64,000 nucleotides of DNA from Saturnia japonica (taxonomy: Eukaryota; Arthropoda; Insecta; Lepidoptera; Saturniidae): contig CM065309.1 in NCBI GenBank assembly GCA_033032175.1, positions 19,406,001 to 19,470,000 of the forward strand, in the 5' to 3' direction. The notes under the pieces were generated by a model, which saw nothing but the letters and a program-made list of their open reading frames with translations, ran no database searches and was not told the origin of the DNA. The translations under genes were made by a program, and so were the position numbers. Positions 20,683 through 32,959 of the stretch are shown here, piece after piece (position 1 is the stretch's first letter; each line of letters starts with the position of its first letter).

Positions 20683-20895
20683 CCTCGTGGTGCAGTGGTA
20701 GTAAGCCCTACTATTTATCCGAAAGGTCGCGGGTGCAATCCCTCTACATGACTAACTTTTATGTGATGAGCTTAATTCTCAGTTATGTGTTTCTGTGTTT
20801 ATCTATTTATATACGTAGAGTATATCAGCTGTTTAGTTATCACAATACAAAGCTTTGCTTAGTTTGGAAAAATAAATAGCCGTTTATGAAATTAC
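20683..20895 (+). mobile_element. SINE family C (tRNA-headed)
   Basis: The head carries an A-box-like 'tggtgcagtggtagtaagc' and a B-box-like 'ggtcgcgggtgcaatccc'. The body has 'catgactaactttt' and ends with 'gctgtttagttatcacaata'. It matches 7176-7400 and is the only copy here with its complete head. Confidence 0.75.
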
Positions 20896-20899
20896 CTAT

Positions 20900-23017
20900 C
20901 TCAAAAAATAGGTGCAACTTTTTGATTTAAGATTTATGATACAGAAACCATCTTTATTAACACACGTTTTGGATAAACCACACCATTCTGACTCCCTCTA
21001 GTGAGCCGGCAAACTCGACGTTTGTAAACCAGAGTGCCTAGTCAAGTTGTCGTTTAAAAATGTATGGAAGTGATTACGTGGTTTAACGTTGAGAAATGTC
21101 AACTCCATACATTTTTTTCGTTTTAAACTCGTAGGAGTCTTAGCTAAGTTACCTTTCTCAACGTAAATGAAAATTCTATACATTTTTTCGTTTTATGTTA
21201 GCGTTAACTATTGTAGAAAGGAAATTTGGCTAAGCCCCCCCCCTCCTCCCCGTATGACGAAGAATAATAATTACCTATCACTACACATTCTACACTTAAC
21301 ATAACATCAGATGAAAAAGTAATTTAGCCGAATGTCGTGCAAAATAAAATAATAGGAACAGTTATTAATTTAATTCTGAAGCATTTAAATTAATATTATT
21401 CAAATTTGACTGTGAAAGATACTACAAGCAACAACCCATCTCTGATGAAACGGACGGATGTAATTTGATTCTAAATTAAAAATAATCAAATGTTCTGTTA
21501 AAAAATTCTCTCAATAATAAGAAAAAAAAAAACGATTCTGCTTTTTATTGCCTATTTTAAATTTAGGTACAGACTGCAAATTTACGATATGCAATATAAA
21601 ATTATAATGCCGGCGCGGCACAGCGCGACACACTGAACTTTCAAATTGTGTAAATCGCAAAACCTGCCCGTGTTAAATGTATTTAGTCTGTTAAATTAAT
21701 ATTTAGTTTTATATCATGTAATTCGGTAAATTGTGTTTACGATATTTAAGTCAATCGATAAAAGTTTATTGGTAATTGACTTTTTTTGGAACGAAGTTCT
21801 TTATCGTGCGTTTGGCGGATGGGAGCTACACGGGAAAAAGTGTCTGACTCGACCGACACCGAAAAGAAACAACATACTTCTATAGGATTTTCAAAACCGT
21901 CATCGAATTGGCCTAGCTGATTAATGACCAGACTTCTACGCACTATTGCATTTACTATACGAACGGTTGAAAATTCGAGTCCCGCTTAATTAACATTATA
22001 AAAATATAATCAAATTATAAACTTAATCAGTACATTCAATTTTCTATAAATGAATGAATACTTTATTAATGTTTTTAGTTCTACTAGCTTTCGCTATTAA
22101 TAGCTTTCATTCTGTTTGCCTTCGCTCCTACCGGTCCGACGGTATCATTTGATAAGGTCTTTGATCAGATAAACGAAAGGTAAAATGTATTTTTTTAAAT
22201 AAAAAAATTACCGAACCTCTCCTTATGTGACTATAACGGATCTTCCCAAACTACATTATTTATATCGATTCATCTAGACCGTAGCTATAACATTATTTTT
22301 TCATTGAATTTTTAAAACAATCTAATGAGATTTGTTTTCCTACCGTTTATCATAATTCATGGACTATAAAGCGTTTTACAAATAACTGTTAATTATTATC
22401 ATTTATGATAATTTTATGCTACTATTATAATTATATACCTACTTCCTGTCCGACAATTTACTGTTTAATATATTAAAGTGAGATCATCTGTATAACGGTG
22501 TTGAGATTCGTAGCGACCTGCAAAGGCTACGTGCACATGCACAAATGCCATCTGACAATTATTTGGAGGTTAAAACCCATTGTTCACGAGCCTGTACTAA
22601 AATGGTGCTGTTTTATTGCACGCACGCATTAATGGACGGCCACCCCACCCCAAGGTTGGGTGAGATCATTCGGCGAAAATAATAATGTGAAAGTTGCGTA
22701 TGGTCTATGTGAATCGAAACTTAAGTAGTCCGTAGAATTATTTGACAATAGGTATTTCGAGACTGTACATATATAATTAGGCAATATAATATTAAAGAGT
22801 TATAAAACTATGATTATTACCAAACAAGTTAATTTAAATTTTAAATTGAATTGTGATATTAAATTGCAAACAACTCTAATACTTTTTAACGTGATTCGGA
22901 AAATTATAAATATTCTATTTTTATCGCACTATAGAAAACTCTTCTTGAACATTAGAGATTTCTTTCTTCTTGGGGCAGTCCAACTGGTGGAAAACCTTAA
23001 CCCTACAGAAGTTCATC
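20900..23017. other. No gene seen
   Basis: AT-rich DNA with no recognised repeat. The frame at 22810-23049 ends in 'catcaggtgagtcgtacgct', which is the reversed tip of SINE-like family E rather than an exon end. Confidence 0.5.
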
Positions 23018-23799
23018 AGGTGAGTCGTACGCTTGTTTTGCCACATTAATTATATTTTTACCAAAACTGGGCGTCCTTAAATTTTTTTATCTTAACCGGC
23101 AATTCTAGTACAATATTTCTTACACCTTATTACATAGGTTTCAAAATTTACAATACTGTTTTGTAACATTCCCAAAAAAATATATTAAAATATCTACGTA
23201 TTGACTTTAAATCACATATGACGAAATAGAGAAACTATTCAAAATTCCCTCATATGTACTCACATGTGTTCATGATATATTTACGAACAGTACTACTCAT
23301 CCTTTATCTACTTTACACATAAACTATATTTCACAACACGAAATAAAGAAATCTAAACATACCATTTAAACAACATTTAATCAGTAAAACTCATCCTCAT
23401 AACATTTTTTTCACAAAGGTACGGTTTTTTGCGCTACTTCTAAAATTATATCGATGGCAAATAATACTTCATTTATCGAATTTGTAAAAACTTGAATGGT
23501 CAATAAATAATATTATTAACAATTTTTATTCATAAAACTTACTAAGTGAACTCAAAGCCTTGGGTAATGGACCGGTTTAAAGTTTTTGATTACTTCTGTT
23601 GTGAATACTAAAACTTAACAGTTACTCTGCTTTCTCCTCAGAATTCTAATTTGCTGGTTTATTGCACGGACCAAAGTTATTTGATTAGTAATCACAAACC
23701 AATCGATGTTCTATTAAGTATGATTATTTATAATTTTGAAAGTCTAATTACTTTTAGATAAAAAATGTTTATTGACTAGCATGAAACGTAAAATTTACA

Positions 23800-23950
23800 A
23801 GACAATTTTTAACAAACAAAAAAATACCTCAACCATTTTGAGGAGTTTCTTGGTGTATATTCGAAGTTGAGGTATTCCATATACAACAAAAAAAGAATCA
23901 TTCAAATCGGTTTATAAATGAAGAAATTATGTCTAAAGATCCATAAAAAA
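23800..23950 (-). repeat. Repeat R copy
   Basis: Reverse-oriented partial copy with 'cctcaaccattttgaggag', 'cgaagttgaggtattccata' and 'aagaatcattcaaatcggtt'. The open frame that begins in it and runs to 24259 is not recognised. Confidence 0.7.
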
Positions 23951-24259
23951 TATATACATTCGAATTGTCCGTTTTTTCGAAATCGGTTAAAAAAACACTG
24001 TTACACAAATGTCAGAAGACTTTGGGTCCTCCTTGGTTGTGAGCACATTCAACGTCCTAATTTTAAGCAATCGGCGTTTCCCCTTTTTCAGGATAGTCCT
24101 CGTGGGCCATATTGCATATTGGATACTGTAATGTACATTCTAAAATTAATTTCTCCATTAACAACAACAAATGACTTACAAAAACCGTTAGAATCTATCG
24201 ACTTATTCTTTAGTAAATTTTGGCAATCATGGCCTTTAAACTTTCAAACTACACTGTAA

Positions 24260-26421
24260 CTGTCACATTTCTTTCCAATACATTTATTTGCGATTGTATT
24301 AAGTTCACTTTTGAAGGTGGTAGATACTCTGCAGTGTTTGTCTGCGCTATCACTGAATGCCACATTTTTCCGCGGTAAAAAGCAATTCCTGCTCTGCTGT
24401 GTGCCAGTCTAAAGGATACGTTAGCAACATGTACATACACAAAGGCTTCCAGCTCAGTCGTCGGGGGTTGCAATCTATAAGTTAAGACTTTGTTTCTGAT
24501 TTATTTGGCTATAAATAGTTAGCTATGAGCGATTGAAATAAGAAGGAAAGAATTCCCATTTTCCTCTTCCTTTTCTCATATTGTGTCTACAATAAAACTG
24601 TAGTCACGTCAGCAGAAGCTATTATAATTGGGTACACATTGAGTCACTATGACTACTTCTCACCATGCCCTACGACACTCTGTTCACACAGTACTTCTAA
24701 TAAACAGTTCGTAGCTTGCACCAGAGTGCAAATAAGCTGAACGACCCAAATAGTGTCAACGAATAGATTTACGACAGTACTTCGCATGTTCTCGTTTTGT
24801 GCGCCATGTTTACCCGACTGGCTTATATTACTTGTACACGTCAGTTTTTAGTTCATATGTGAATCAGCATTGCCATGAAATTTTGTAATGGCGACTACGT
24901 TCAAGTCTTATTTAATTACTACTGTACCCAAACTGTTCTGTACAATGTAATTAAAGATGTCTTTGTTATGCCATTTATTAATTTTGTTTATTTATTACAA
25001 GGGTAACAAACAGTTGCAATTCCTTATTACATATTTAAAAGAAAAAATGAAACACAAACCAAAATCAGTTCCCGCAAAATCTAGCAATAAACAATACGAG
25101 TTGCTATTACTAATCAGAAATAACATTCCAATCGTTATACATAATAATAACCAAAGTAGTCAAATAAAAATAAAATAACCATTCAAACTATCAATAACAA
25201 TAAAATTATGAATATTAAAAAAGAGTAAACACTAAAGAATACAAAATAATAAAAACACAAAAACAAGTTCATAAAATACTTTGTCGTATGATTTTTTTCA
25301 AATGCACTAATAGAGCAAGCAAATATATTAATTTTATTAAAACATTGTGCACTCAGTGCAGTGTGCAAAAACCATTTGATAACGAGATATCTGGAATTAT
25401 TAAAACTACAAGAATATGAAAAGGGGAAATTTAAATTGTTCGCATAAATTTAATGGGCAATTTTTATTAAACATAGGAACGTGTTTTTTAAGTAAAGCGT
25501 CAAATAAAATTAAAGTCATTCATTGTGAAGATCATGTTCATTGAAGAAATGCCGCTTCAACCGAATCCTAAACAAAAATCTCAGTTGATAAAGGGGCTCA
25601 TGTTGACGGTATATGAGATAAGCTTTCCACCACTCCTACAGTTACCTTCAATTCATACAATTTATGCCAACGACACCAAGCTCATAAGTGACAGTGAGAT
25701 CAGTGGTCCAGGTAGAGCTGATCATGTAACCAACAACTATTCATTCTGTAATTTCCAAATCTCTTGACCGATTCAGTTCATATTCACATAATATATTTTC
25801 TTGTTGAGAAGATGGTTGATTAATAGATGTATTTGGATTAGATAGATAGCATTGTGGTCGAGACATCAACCTATCGGAAAGGACGTCTGCTTGGTTATCT
25901 AGTAGATACTTAAATGTCTATTTCGATGTCTTCGTTTAAGAATTCGCATGCTGTGTGGCGCATACAGAAATTTCTAACGGCAACATGTCTTATTTTTTTA
26001 AAAGAACTTGGTATGTCTTCCAAATTCCACATTATGAACGGTTTCAAAAAGAGAAACCCCTTATGAATACGTAACAACGCTCTCATAGTCCACCAAGGGA
26101 AACCGTGACGTTTCCATTTAAAATAAAATGTCGTTTTTAGCATCTGTGTCAACATTGTAGGTTGTTCGTGGCTCCGTACAATGTGTAACAATAACTCAAA
26201 CTAAACATGTAACTTGGACATAATGCGACATATCTATTTACACGGAACCCATTTTGTATATCATTTGTCTGCGCTCGTTGTATCGTTTTCAACATTTTGA
26301 GTGACCGACAGTGACATAACTAACTAACGACAGTTTATAACTATAGTTGTATTTTGGAACACACTGTCACAATTTTTTAGATTAGTTAAATGTAATATAA
26401 TAAGCACCATTCGTACTAACA
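24260..26421. other. No gene seen
   Basis: Several frames of 60-93 codons on both strands overlap, are AT-driven and unrecognised. No clear repeat copy was found by eye. Confidence 0.5.
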
Positions 26422-26436
26422 TAAAAAACTAAACAA

Positions 26437-26745
26437 GATAGTATTACGGGTTTTGACGAGATCTTGATCTTTTATGTGGTGGTTTTTATTTTTATTAATT
26501 AACTTAGATTATTTGACACTATGTTATGTAATATTGGTGGCAGTTTCATGATTTAGGTAGTTTGGTTATGGTGTACAAGTGAAATGGATTATAAATAATA
26601 ACTAGAGACATCCATTTTAAGTGGCTACGAACGCTCCCAGGACGGTTTCAACAAGGGAGCCACCATCTTGTAAACGCCATGTTTGAAAATTAGATAATAG
26701 TACGAAGTTAGGCTTAAAGTACGTGTATCGAGTGCCCTTAACAAT
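26437..26745 (+). mobile_element. 309-bp retroposon RP, copy 1, with 15-bp target duplication
   Basis: TAAAAAACTAAACAA occurs at 26422-26436 and 26746-26760, flanking a segment of nearly the same length as 46481-46799 and similar to it end to end (roughly two thirds identity by eye). Shared blocks are in the same order. The origin of the sequence is unknown; it could be derived from a small RNA or be a 5'-truncated LINE tail. Confidence 0.7.
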
Positions 26746-26825
26746 TAAAAAACTAAACAAAAAAGAATTTGTTACCATTGATTTTAGTTTTGTATTTATT
26801 TTATTATGTTAGATATATAGATAAA

Positions 26826-27271
26826 GACAACAACCACCGAAAATCAGTAGTTTACATAGCATGCCTCAATGTACTCACCTTGGGAAAAGATGAAAATCCT
26901 ACGGAACTGACATATGCGCTAAAATCCATCAAATGGGACATTATTGGATTGAGCGAAGTGAGAAGAATGGGCGAAAGTATTACCTGCTACCCAAACTAAG
27001 AAAGGAGTGGAAAAGGTTGGAGGAGGCCTTTGCCGACTGGCAAACAGATCTTGGCAAAATAACCAAGGACCAAATATTAGTTTAATTTTATTAAAATATA
27101 TTAAGTTTAAGGCTTTAAAGTTAGATACTAAAGAAGTTTATATAGTTAATGTTAGCTAAACAAGTCTATATGTTAGTAAAATAAGTTAAATAAGTTAATA
27201 TAATTTTACATAAGTTTAAAAACCATTGTAAGAGATCTGAATAAAAGGCTATATTATTATTATTATTATTA
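26826..27271 (+). pseudogene. Internally deleted RTE-type LINE with (ATT)n tail
   Basis: The first part encodes the N-terminus of an RTE-type endonuclease: the ACLNVLTLG strand, then a WDIIGLSEVRRMGE motif (conserved Glu), near 26850-26970. After a short garbled stretch the frame changes and gives the end of the reverse-transcriptase protein (RKEWKRLEEAFADWQTDLGK, 26999-27085). An AT-rich 3' UTR and an (ATT)n run at 27251-27271 follow; microsatellite tails are usual for RTE elements. The whole RT core is missing. The combination of the two ends shows one deletion event in an inserted copy or in its template. Confidence 0.75.
27251..27271 (+). repeat. (ATT)n tail of the RTE element
   Basis: Seven ATT units directly after 'ataaaaggctat'. 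It marks the 3' end of the element. Confidence 0.8.
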
Positions 27272-28025
27272 GATATATATAGAGAACTTCTCGTATATAG
27301 CTAAGACAGACAGAATAATAATTATGATGCAGTCGACACTAACAATGATATCAGTTGTGGTTTTCAGTTTTGAAATTATTTATAACTTCGCTTCAGACGC
27401 TACTTTCGGTGATGATTCACACAAATGCAAACTCTGGCGGAAATTATAAATAAAAAAGAAATATATTAAAATGTAATAGCTTTATTACACCGGATGTTAA
27501 TTCCATTTTGCGAAATCAATAATAAATATGACAAAATTTCCCATGTCATACACTGTCATCTAAAAAGATTTAAACAATTATTTTGAGTACGGACAAGCAT
27601 TGTTTAACCCACGTTTCGTGTGATAACCGCCCACGCAATCTTGCTAAGATAATACCCGTGAATATTTCAACGTGTCTCATCAAATAAATAAATTTTTACA
27701 CCTTCCAAGGAGCTCGTTAGATGCCAGAGGCTATTGAAATTAATAAGGAAGATTAACAAAGTTGATATACGTTACGTCTTCCGTACGGGAATTATATTAT
27801 TTCTTGTCTTTCATATACGCGTTCTCATTTTTTTTAATCTTTTTTTTTAACAAATCTTTTATTCAATATTATAGTTGAAAGTTATTATATAGATGAATAT
27901 ACATGTTATATCAAAGAATTTTAGAATTTTATTTAGTTTAAATTGTCCCAACTAATTTTTTATTTGCGCTACAAACTTTAGTATTTATTTGATGTAATAT
28001 TTGTAGAATTATAAGAAGACCGTAG

Positions 28026-28154
28026 AAGGTACGGATGGAATGTGTGAAGAATGATATGCGTATAAAAGCAGTGAATACTGTGATGAAACTTGATAGAGTC
28101 GAGTGTAAGAAGAAAACATGTTGTACCGACCCTACTCATTTAAGGAAAGGGTAA
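28026..28154 (+). pseudogene. LINE ORF2 C-terminal fragment
   Basis: One frame of 42 codons to a TAA at 28152 reads in the style of the C-terminus of RTE-related ORF2 proteins: RMECVKNDMRIKAV, then KKKTCCTDPT and a basic end. Its upstream part is missing. Two cysteines followed by TDPT near the stop are typical of this tail as I know it. It is dead by truncation. Confidence 0.55.
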
Positions 28155-29207
28155 ACAGAATACATATTTTGAGAGGTTAATTTAGGCTATAGACAATAAT
28201 GGTAGTAGCTTGTAAGAGACCCAGGTAATGAGGCTTCCTCCCAAAGGAAGGTACGTACTGGCAATTTGAAACGCCGAGAAATGAACAGTCCTATATTTTA
28301 CTCCACATAATAATGGTAGTACAAGAAAATTTCTCAAGCGTCCAGCTTTCTTAATTATAATTTCCTTCACCATCAGTCGATAGTGTTACTATTTTAAAAT
28401 AGTAAATTTGCGCCAATTCCGATTCGAATTGATTTCCCGACTTTTCGATTTTTATTACGTTATGTACATACATAGTAGTAACGTACATAGTTCATTGAAA
28501 TCGTAACCCGTTACTTTTCTTGTATGTAAAGTAATTAATGTATACAATATTGCATTAAAATAAAAAAATTGCAAGCGTTAACACCAAACTGGTTGTTAAT
28601 TTTAATTAGCGTTTAGCGCCATGCTTTTTTAACGCGTTATGTAAGAGCGAGATAAAAATAACGTTGTAAATAACGTGAAAAACAGTTATATTTTCATAGT
28701 CATAAGATATTGTAATTGTTTATTACATCAGTTGAAATAGTAACAGTTAATTATTAATTACAAAAAGTGTAAGTTTAGAATCTCTCTCGGGTTGCATTAT
28801 TCAATAGGTTTTATTAACATTCGTTCGGGATTACACTCGGTGAGCACCATCCAATGAGAATCTAAACAAGGTCCACACCGGACTTGGAATTGTTTCAAAC
28901 ATTCAATTTAGTATATCGTAAATTCATATTATGTGTGTTTTCTTTTTTTATAGTATCAGAGCAAAGTGAATGCACTGTGCCTGATAGAAAACACAGTATA
29001 AAACAGAAACAATGACGACAACCAACAGATCGACAATCCATCGACGGTCAAACGGTCGGCGTTCTCATACCGGCCTACAAGCGTCTCTGCAGTTATAATA
29101 TAAACTGTGATAAGTTTGACCAAGCAATCATTTTTTGCTAAAATACTTGACCAATCATCACAACTGGTTGATCTCGGAACGCGACAAACCAAAGGAGAGA
29201 TACCCTG

Positions 29208-29612
29208 TTTTTTTAAGCTGACCTTACTGTTAGCCTTAGGGGCCCTATCCAAAAACAGAGCCGCTGATGGTTTTTACAGCTTTACCGGGCTTGGGGGCTG
29301 AAGGCACTCAGCCGCGAAAGCGCGAGCAACAAGCGCGCAAGGGTGCCAAAGTGGCCGAACCTCGGCTTGGGCTGGTGCCCACATTGCAAAGAAGTCGCGA
29401 TCTGGGAAGAAGGAAGGAAGGAAGGAACATGTGTATATGTATTTAGTAGTATGGTCTACACTACTAACGTAAAAAGAAAAAAGAAGGTTCCTTAAAAATC
29501 CTATGCTTGATGTGCACGTATGTAAGAACATATTGTGTGTGGTTAGCTAAGTGATTGCAAGTGCAGTGTCACCTGTATCGCGCGTGCGGCTGCCAGACTC
29601 GAGGGCTTGCCA
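29208..29612 (-). mobile_element. Jockey 3' UTR fragment, reverse strand
   Basis: Matches 9797-10285 in the same orientation, from a short A-tail (T-run 29208-29214) through 'ctgttagccttaggggccct' and 'gcactcagccgcgaa' to 'cctgtatcgcgcg'. It is 5'-truncated before ORF2. An internal deletion removed the left arm of the 3' UTR hairpin. Frames on both strands here are shadows. Confidence 0.8.
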
Positions 29613-29619
29613 CTCTGAA

Positions 29620-31130
29620 ATGTTTATCACAATGTGCATGGTAGTAACTGGATATAAACCCGCTGATTCCGGAAAGCTACATAACATTACACGTTGTTTT
29701 GATTATCAAGTAAATATCGTAAAATTTACTCAATACTAGAAGTGTTAATATGGGACCATATTGTTAGCGTGTGTCTGACATGTTCTATCTACGCTTCGGT
29801 GACTCATAAAATATCACTTCTGTCATATTTGCGAAATTTATAGGCCTTATGTTATTTAATCAAAACTCACGTCATCACCGTGACTTTTATAGCCGTGGAG
29901 TGATTATTTAATTTGCATATCGTAAGCTGATTTTTTAACTGTTTTATGATTATTAACGATGATGACGTAATCGTATAATCCCTTATCGGGGACATGGGGA
30001 ATCAGAAGTGATCAACGTTTGTTACGATCGTGATTTTCTACGATACAAAATTTTATTTATGATTTATTGGAAATAAACTAATCTGCATTTTATTGAGTTG
30101 TTAAACAAACATTAAAAGCAGGATTACCGATAGCTTCGATGTTTATCTCCGCTAGCTCTTTTCCACTAGAGCAGAACAAAGCGAGGATAGGAAAATGAAG
30201 TAACCTTATTGGTAGATTTTTTTCTCGCGCACCACCTGACTACGTCGCACATCTCATAAGGAAGCGCAACTTTATACCGGTGGGCGTAACTTTTGCATAA
30301 TAGTTCCTTTAATAATTTAGGTGAGCACTAAGAATTTTTTTTGGAAAATTGATCCTCTGAGAGATTTACACAGCAGATTAAAGATAAGATGATAAAATTC
30401 CCATCTTGACATATAAATAGTTTTCTTACAAATTTCATATTCAGCGAAAAGCTCTTTTACGAAGGTAAACATTGAATTCGCCATCACGCCAATGTGTAAC
30501 ATCGATAACACCGACACATATATGCATATTTTCATCATCTTACCACTAAATCGTGTTAATTTATGTAATTAATCATAATGGTTTATGGATAAATTGAAAA
30601 AAAAATCTAGTAAAAACAATTGTTCCTGTATTTAATTTATTAACCTTGGGAAATTATGTCTGGGAGTCACGGGATTAATAACACCACTCATAACAGGTGA
30701 CGTCATCGTACAATATTTTTATACGCAGATATGTGTTACTCTTATTGGATTATCTTGTGACAAAGGACTCTAAAATTTTTACTAAGTGTGAAAATAGCGG
30801 CTTTAAATATAATTAAATAAGTGCTGAAAATAGTTTATAATTTACAACTAAAATTGTAGTAAACTCAACTTTTTTAACCTTAGTTTTATTTATTGAATGA
30901 TAACGTCATAGCAAAACAAATTTTTATTATTAATAATAAAAGTTTCACTTGATCCTAGACCTTATTTCCGTAGGGTTAAGATAGTAAATATATTAGCCAT
31001 ATATTTAGCTTTCTTCGATTATTCTTCGCCCGTCTGGGACGGTTAAGACTTCATAGTTAAATTTTGCACAGAAGGTTTGTCATGTGGTGATCTTTACAGT
31101 CTACCACAATCGCAGTCTATCTATCAGAAA
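29620..31130. other. No gene seen; one CRE palindrome
   Basis: AT-rich DNA. A TGACGTCA site lies at about 30699. The reverse frame at 30317-30538 is not recognised. Confidence 0.5.
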
Positions 31131-31135
31131 TAATG

Positions 31136-31445
31136 ATGGCTTAGTTGTTAGCGTGTACAGACTCCACATCGATCTACATGAGTTCGCATCGCTGCAATGA
31201 GCCTGAGCTTTCGGTGAAGGAAAACATCGTGATGAAACTATAGCATGGTGGTAGGGCTTCTTCTAATGCCCGCCTGGCTAGCTACCACCCTCTAGATGAA
31301 AATCTGTCGCCAAACACCAATAGGTCTGTTCCAGCAGCTGCACTTGAGAGCCAGTTTCCCACCAGGCTTAGCATGTTATCATCTTGAGCCACATCGTCAC
31401 TTAAGAACAGGTGAGATTATTGCCACAACGTTAAACCTATAACGA
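31136..31445 (+). mobile_element. SINE family A, near full length
   Basis: The head has an A-box-like 'tggcttagttgttagcgtg' and a B-box-like 'gagttcgcatcgc', typical of an RNA polymerase III promoter taken from a tRNA. The conserved body 'tttcggtgaaggaaaacatc' and 'cctggctagctaccaccctc' follows, then 'gcacttgagagccagt' and a degenerate tail. Confidence 0.8.
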
Positions 31446-31653
31446 ACAAAACAACCATATTACTTAATTCATCACAGTACCTACTTCAAGGGCATTCAGT
31501 AAACAAAATCCATATTTAATAAACAACATATATTTTTAAATTGTTTGCAGTTCACCATGACAATAAGTTATTGAAAAGATTATGTCATTTCTGTATGACA
31601 ATAATAAAACGAATTGTGTTTTATATGATTCATAAAGTTATGATAATTTAACA

Positions 31654-32085
31654 ATGGTCTTGAAACTTTACAATACGTTAAACGTTCCTATGGCGTTTCT
31701 ATTTTTGATTACACACAAAATTGTTAAAAAAATAATGTTTAACAATGAATTGTTTGAGAGGAAATTCAGTAATTTTACTGCCACGGTTCGTAAACAAATA
31801 TTGTACATTGATATAATACAAATCAAACAATTTCCTTACATTGTCGGTCTAAAAAAAGGTGCTTTGCCAGACCCAGAATTATTTACAATTGCTCAGACTA
31901 ATGTAGGTAATGTAGGTTACTCAGAAAATGCAGTTACAGGGTTAAGTTTTTTTTTTTTTAAGTTCTTTTTATGCGCTTGTTGTTGGGACTTGGGTATTAA
32001 TTCTAGATCTAGCCGCGCAAGTGTTTTGTTTAGACCAAAATGCCTTATGTCCTTTATGCAATTATTATTAATTTACCAAACCTAA
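31654..32085 (+). other. 143-codon open frame, probably not a gene
   Basis: The longest plus-strand frame outside transposons. It is AT-rich, rich in Phe/Ile/Lys and low-complexity in the middle (a T-run encoding FFFF). No family, signal or splice sites were recognised. Confidence 0.2.
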
Positions 32086-32129
32086 TGACTATATTCCACA
32101 CTTAATGGTAAGTAAAACAAATTTTTTAA

Positions 32130-32350
32130 TCCAAAAAATGTGGCGAACAAGTATACGGTCCGTCTGATTGTAAGCGGCTACCGTAGCCTATGCACTCTAG
32201 CAATACCATAGGTATCACTAGCGACTTGCGGAACTCGAACCCCTTTACCTCAAGGAGTTCCGGAATTCCTACTCACCGCAGGAACACAACACTAGGTTAT
32301 TTGGCCGCGATCTTGGAGAGAAAGCTCCAAATAAATTCTCTACGCCCTAC
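32130..32350 (+). mobile_element. SINE-like family E copy
   Basis: Carries 'gattgtaagcggctaccgta', 'caaggagttccggaattcc' and 'actcaccgcaggaacacaac', then 'ttggccgcgatcttggagag'. The 62-codon frame at 32190-32378 comes from it. Confidence 0.7.
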
Positions 32351-32404
32351 ATATCTTAAAACCGATCCCAATATGTGAAGCATTGAAGACTAATATATGT
32401 ATAG

Positions 32405-32934
32405 GTAAAATTAATAAAATTGAAGTGTCTGTTTGTAATGTAAAAATACATAACTGTTTTTTTACTAAATGAATATGAAAGTATATCCGATACCTATATA
32501 ATAAAGAATCAATTTTTTAAATTGTTGTCTGTATGTCTGTTTCTTTGTTCCGGGTAATCTCCGAAATGGTTTAACCGATTTTGACGCGACTTTCAAGGAC
32601 AGATAGCTGATGTTCTAAGTAGTAACTTAGGCTACTTTTATTTTAGAAAAAGAATCAGCGTTCCGTGCAAATTACTAAAAACTGGCTATGGTGAATCAAT
32701 TTTGGCGCTTAAATGGCTTACGTAGAGTAAACCATAAGAGATATATCAAATTAATGTCAACGTTAACAAAAAAATCAGCGAGAGCATATGTGTATCCTCT
32801 GAGAATCACCAACAATAAGCATTTTTGTCTTTAAAATAACCGGAAGCGGGGTAGCAAGATTCGCGTATGAGACCCGATTGTACGATCGACGGCGTTCTGT
32901 ACTCCACGTGAGCGAAGTCCGCGGGCACAGCTAG
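32405..32934 (+). mobile_element. Helitron-like repeat H, full copy
   Basis: Begins 'aaaattgaagtgtctgtttg', has the internal blocks 'ggtaatctccgaaatggttt' and 'agatagctgatgttct', and ends 'gcgggcacagCTAG' followed by T. Ending in CTRR before a host T is the Helitron signature. There is no long frame, so it is non-autonomous. Copies are at 20040-20548 (reverse), 42375-42605 (left half) and 34590-34679 (right tip). Confidence 0.6.
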
Positions 32935-32959
32935 TAGGATATATAATATAAAATATATT

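Noticed and set aside
22980..23020. A 41-nt microexon with good acceptor and donor sites
   Set aside because: The donor 'caggtgagtcgtacgct' is the reversed end of SINE-like family E, so the match to a splice site is explained by the repeat.
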